From Desulfobacteraceae bacterium (GTDB lineage Bacteria > Desulfobacterota > Desulfobacteria > Desulfobacterales > SURF-15), in assembly GCA_003599475.1 (NCBI GenBank), contig QZKK01000028.1:1-34285 (forward strand): DNA of 34,285 bases. The letters run 5' to 3'. This document shows positions 32,440 to 34,285 of this stretch, one piece after another. Each line of letters opens with the position of its first letter. Position 1 is the first letter of the stretch. Both the position numbers and the translations under genes were made by a program. The notes beneath the pieces were generated by a model, which was given only the letters and a program-made list of their open reading frames with translations, was not told the DNA's origin and made no database searches.

Positions 32440-33594
32440 TCATACCTCGCATCGCTTGGCCGCTTCCCTCCTCGCCCAGAGATCGGCCGAGAGGATGTCC
32501 GGGAGCGTTGGACGGGGAATCGATACATGAGCGGCCATGGTTTCTTCGATCAACTGCGGAATACGCAGAAAAGAGATCCGGTTGTCTAAAAATGCACCCA
32601 CGGCGATTTCGTTTGCGGCGTTCAAGACAGCCGGCAGAGTCCCGCCCGCTTCGCATGCTTTGCAGGCGAGCGCAAGGCAGGGAAATTTCTCATCATCCGG
32701 TTTTTCGAAAGTCAGCGCTGCCAGAGTGCCGAAGTCTGGGAGCGATTGATTCAGAGGAAGCCTCTCCGGATAGGAGATGGCATAGGCGATAGCCCCTTTC
32801 ATATCGGGTATTCCCATTTGCGCGATGACGGATCCGTCCCGGTAGGCCACCATGGAATGGACGATGCTCTGGGGGTGAATGACCACAGAAATCTGCGCCC
32901 GGGAAACGTCGAAAAGATATTTCGCTTCGATCACTTCAAAGCCTTTGTTCATCAGGGTGGCCGAATCGATGGTGATTTTCCTGCCCATCTTCCAGGTTGG
33001 ATGGTTGAGTGCATCTTCCGGCCGGATCCGGCTGAAATCGGATTTGGGGCGGTTTCGAAAGGGTCCTCCGGAGGCCGTCAGGAGGATCCTTTCGAAATCT
33101 TCTCTCCGCTGTCCGGAAAGGCACTGGAAAATAGCGCTGTGCTCACTGTCGACCGGCAGAATCTGAACCCCTTTTTCGGCCGCCCGCCGCATCACGATCT
33201 CGCCTGCCATGACCAGGGTTTCCTTGTTGGCCAGAGCGATATCTTTACCCGCCTCGATCGCGGCCAGAGTCGGCAGGAGACCGGCAGCACCCACCATAGC
33301 GGAAACCACCATGTGGACCGGAGGGTAGGAGGCGGCATCCCGGTATCCGGCTTCACCGTACCGGATGTCCACGCCGGAACCAACCGGCAGCAGAGCCTTT
33401 AGCGCGCTCGCCCGTTCCGAGTCGGAAACGACCGCCATTTCCGGAGAAAACCGGCGGATCTGATCGGCAAGAACTTCGACGCTCCGGTTTGCCGCCAAGG
33501 CTTTGACGCAGAATCTTTCCGGAAACTTCTCGACCACTGCCAGGGTATTCGTACCGATCGAGCCGGTAGATCCAAGGATGGTAAGATTCTTCAT
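32440..33594 (-). CDS. dxr: 1-deoxy-D-xylulose 5-phosphate reductoisomerase
   Basis: Dxr makes 2-C-methyl-D-erythritol 4-phosphate with NADPH, the committed step of the MEP isoprenoid pathway. The ATG at 33592-33594 overlaps the cdsA stop in ATGA and gives 384 residues; the longer frame from 34230 is a shadow of cdsA. Visible features: NADPH site TILGSTGSIGTNTL at the N-terminus, the metal- and substrate-binding PVDSEHSAIFQCL, ASGGPFRN, the WKMGRKITIDSATLMNKGFEVIEA signature, and the C-terminal NEIAVGAFLD block. Confidence 0.96.
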   Translation of the reverse strand: MKNLTILGSTGSIGTNTLAVVEKFPERFCVKALAANRSVEVLADQIRRFSPEMAVVSDSERASALKALLPVGSGVDIRYGEAGYRDAASYPPVHMVVSAMVGAAGLLPTLAAIEAGKDIALANKETLVMAGEIVMRRAAEKGVQILPVDSEHSAIFQCLSGQRREDFERILLTASGGPFRNRPKSDFSRIRPEDALNHPTWKMGRKITIDSATLMNKGFEVIEAKYLFDVSRAQISVVIHPQSIVHSMVAYRDGSVIAQMGIPDMKGAIAYAISYPERLPLNQSLPDFGTLAALTFEKPDDEKFPCLALACKACEAGGTLPAVLNAANEIAVGAFLDNRISFLRIPQLIEETMAAHVSIPRPTLPDILSADLWARREAAKRCEV

Positions 33595-34285
33595 TCCAAA
33601 ATTCCCCTCATCAGGTACACAACCGGCGCGGCGAACAGCGTCGCATCGAATCGGTCCAGAACGCCCCCGTGTCCTGGGAACAGCCTGCCCGAGTCTTTCA
33701 CTCCGGCGGATCTTTTGATCTGGGATTCGAAAAGATCTCCAGCCTGAGCGGCAATTCCGATCAAAAGCGATATCAGCAGGCAGGCTGTCCAAGATGGGGG
33801 AACAGATACAAACGCCCTGTAGAGCAGCCCGGCGGCCACATTTCCGGCCAGACCCGCGAGAGAGCCTTCCACGGTCTTGCCCGGGCTGACCATGGGAATC
33901 AGCTTGTGCCGGCCGAAGAGGGTTCCTGCATAGAAGGCCAGGGAATCCCCGGCGAATACAACGGCAAAAAGGTAGAATATCCAGTAAATGCCGTCCTGGC
34001 CGTTTCTCATCCATATCAGATAGGACAAAAATACCGGAATGTACAGGGTTCCCAAAACCTGCCAGAAAATCATATCCAGGACCCTCGGTTCGAATCGGAT
34101 ACGAAAAAGCGAAATCAGGGCGATGATCAAAAGATTGAGGGTCAATACCCCGATCATCGTCTCCGTTGAATTCAGGTAGGCCGCACAAATCATCGTCGTT
34201 CCGGAAACATACCCGACAATCGACATCCATCCCAACGCGCTGCCGCCGAGGAGCCGGTTTACGACATCGAAATATTCATAGAGAG
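33591..34285 (-). CDS. cdsA: Phosphatidate cytidylyltransferase, C-terminal part, cut by window edge
   Basis: CdsA makes CDP-diacylglycerol from phosphatidate and CTP in the inner membrane. The frame is open to the right edge (LYEYFDVVNRLLGGSALGWM...), so the N-terminus is missing. Several hydrophobic helices lead to AFYAGTLFGRHKLIPMVSPGKTVEGSLAG and the family signature SQIKRSAGVKDSGRLFPGHGGVLDRFDA near the end. This fixes the family. About 230 of an expected 270 residues are present. The stop overlaps the dxr start by four bases. Confidence 0.95.
   Translation of the reverse strand, partial: LYEYFDVVNRLLGGSALGWMSIVGYVSGTTMICAAYLNSTETMIGVLTLNLLIIALISLFRIRFEPRVLDMIFWQVLGTLYIPVFLSYLIWMRNGQDGIYWIFYLFAVVFAGDSLAFYAGTLFGRHKLIPMVSPGKTVEGSLAGLAGNVAAGLLYRAFVSVPPSWTACLLISLLIGIAAQAGDLFESQIKRSAGVKDSGRLFPGHGGVLDRFDATLFAAPVVYLMRGILE

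Noticed and set aside
33595..34230. N-terminal extension of dxr to a 596-codon protein
   Set aside because: The extension is another frame of cdsA; Dxr begins at MKNLTILGSTGSIG, where ATGA coupling with cdsA is seen.

Overview
The window is a gene-dense stretch of a Gram-negative chromosome. I read it as deltaproteobacterial (Desulfobacterota-like). The evidence is the gene order tRNA-Ser / dnaX / ybaB / recR, the split hflK-hflC pair, a PurS-type formylglycinamidine ribonucleotide synthase with a separate PurQ, the cdsA-dxr-rseP envelope/isoprenoid cluster, and type IV pilus tip genes behind sigma-54-like promoters. This assignment rests on gene content only and is not proven. I see no insertion sequence, prophage, CRISPR array or rRNA.

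Layout. 1-330: start of purM (minus, cut by the edge). 529-1506: a GT9 heptosyltransferase-like gene (plus). 1709-5161 (minus, read right to left): tRNA-Ser(CGA), tRNA-Ser(GGA), dnaX, ybaB/ebfC, recR and a CxxCxxCC protein, with a near-consensus promoter before the tRNAs. 5481-6551 (minus): a DUF721/DciA-like gene and a TrmN6-like methyltransferase. 6837-8867 (plus): hflK, hflC and a strong terminator. 8895-8993 (minus): a 32-codon gene for a bS22/mS38-type ribosomal protein, missed by simple ATG calling because it starts with TTG. 9216-12541 (plus): a putative HExxH protein, an FmdB-type zinc ribbon, then groES-groEL and a terminator. 12616-13170 (plus): a secreted protein of unknown function.

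13222-27014 is mainly a type IV pilus tip region with two paralogous minor-pilin sets, both on minus. Set 1 (15912 to 13222) reads GspH/FimT, PilV, PilW, long PilX. Set 2 (27014 to 17367) reads GspH/FimT, PilW, PilV, PilX, PilY1, a small exported protein, a PilB/GspE ATPase and a DUF4124 protein. A divergent LysM gene lies between them. Each set has a sigma-54-like element just upstream of its first gene. The PilY1 protein carries two copies of a domain resembling the golvesin C-terminal/Xly-CBD type inside its von Willebrand A region, which suggests a glycan-binding pilus tip.

27342-34285 (minus, read right to left): cdsA (partial), dxr, rseP, a PurS-PurS-PurL fusion and purQ. With purM at the other edge this gives two steps of purine synthesis.

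The least ordinary non-coding signal is a set of at least eleven short degenerate arrays, all with a period of exactly 7 bp but with unrelated unit sequences, found in the spacers (331-528, 1453-1708, 5162-5480, 19799-19903, 27281-27308, 31167-31194). One runs into the 3' end of the GT9 gene and one sits where the purL ribosome binding site should be.
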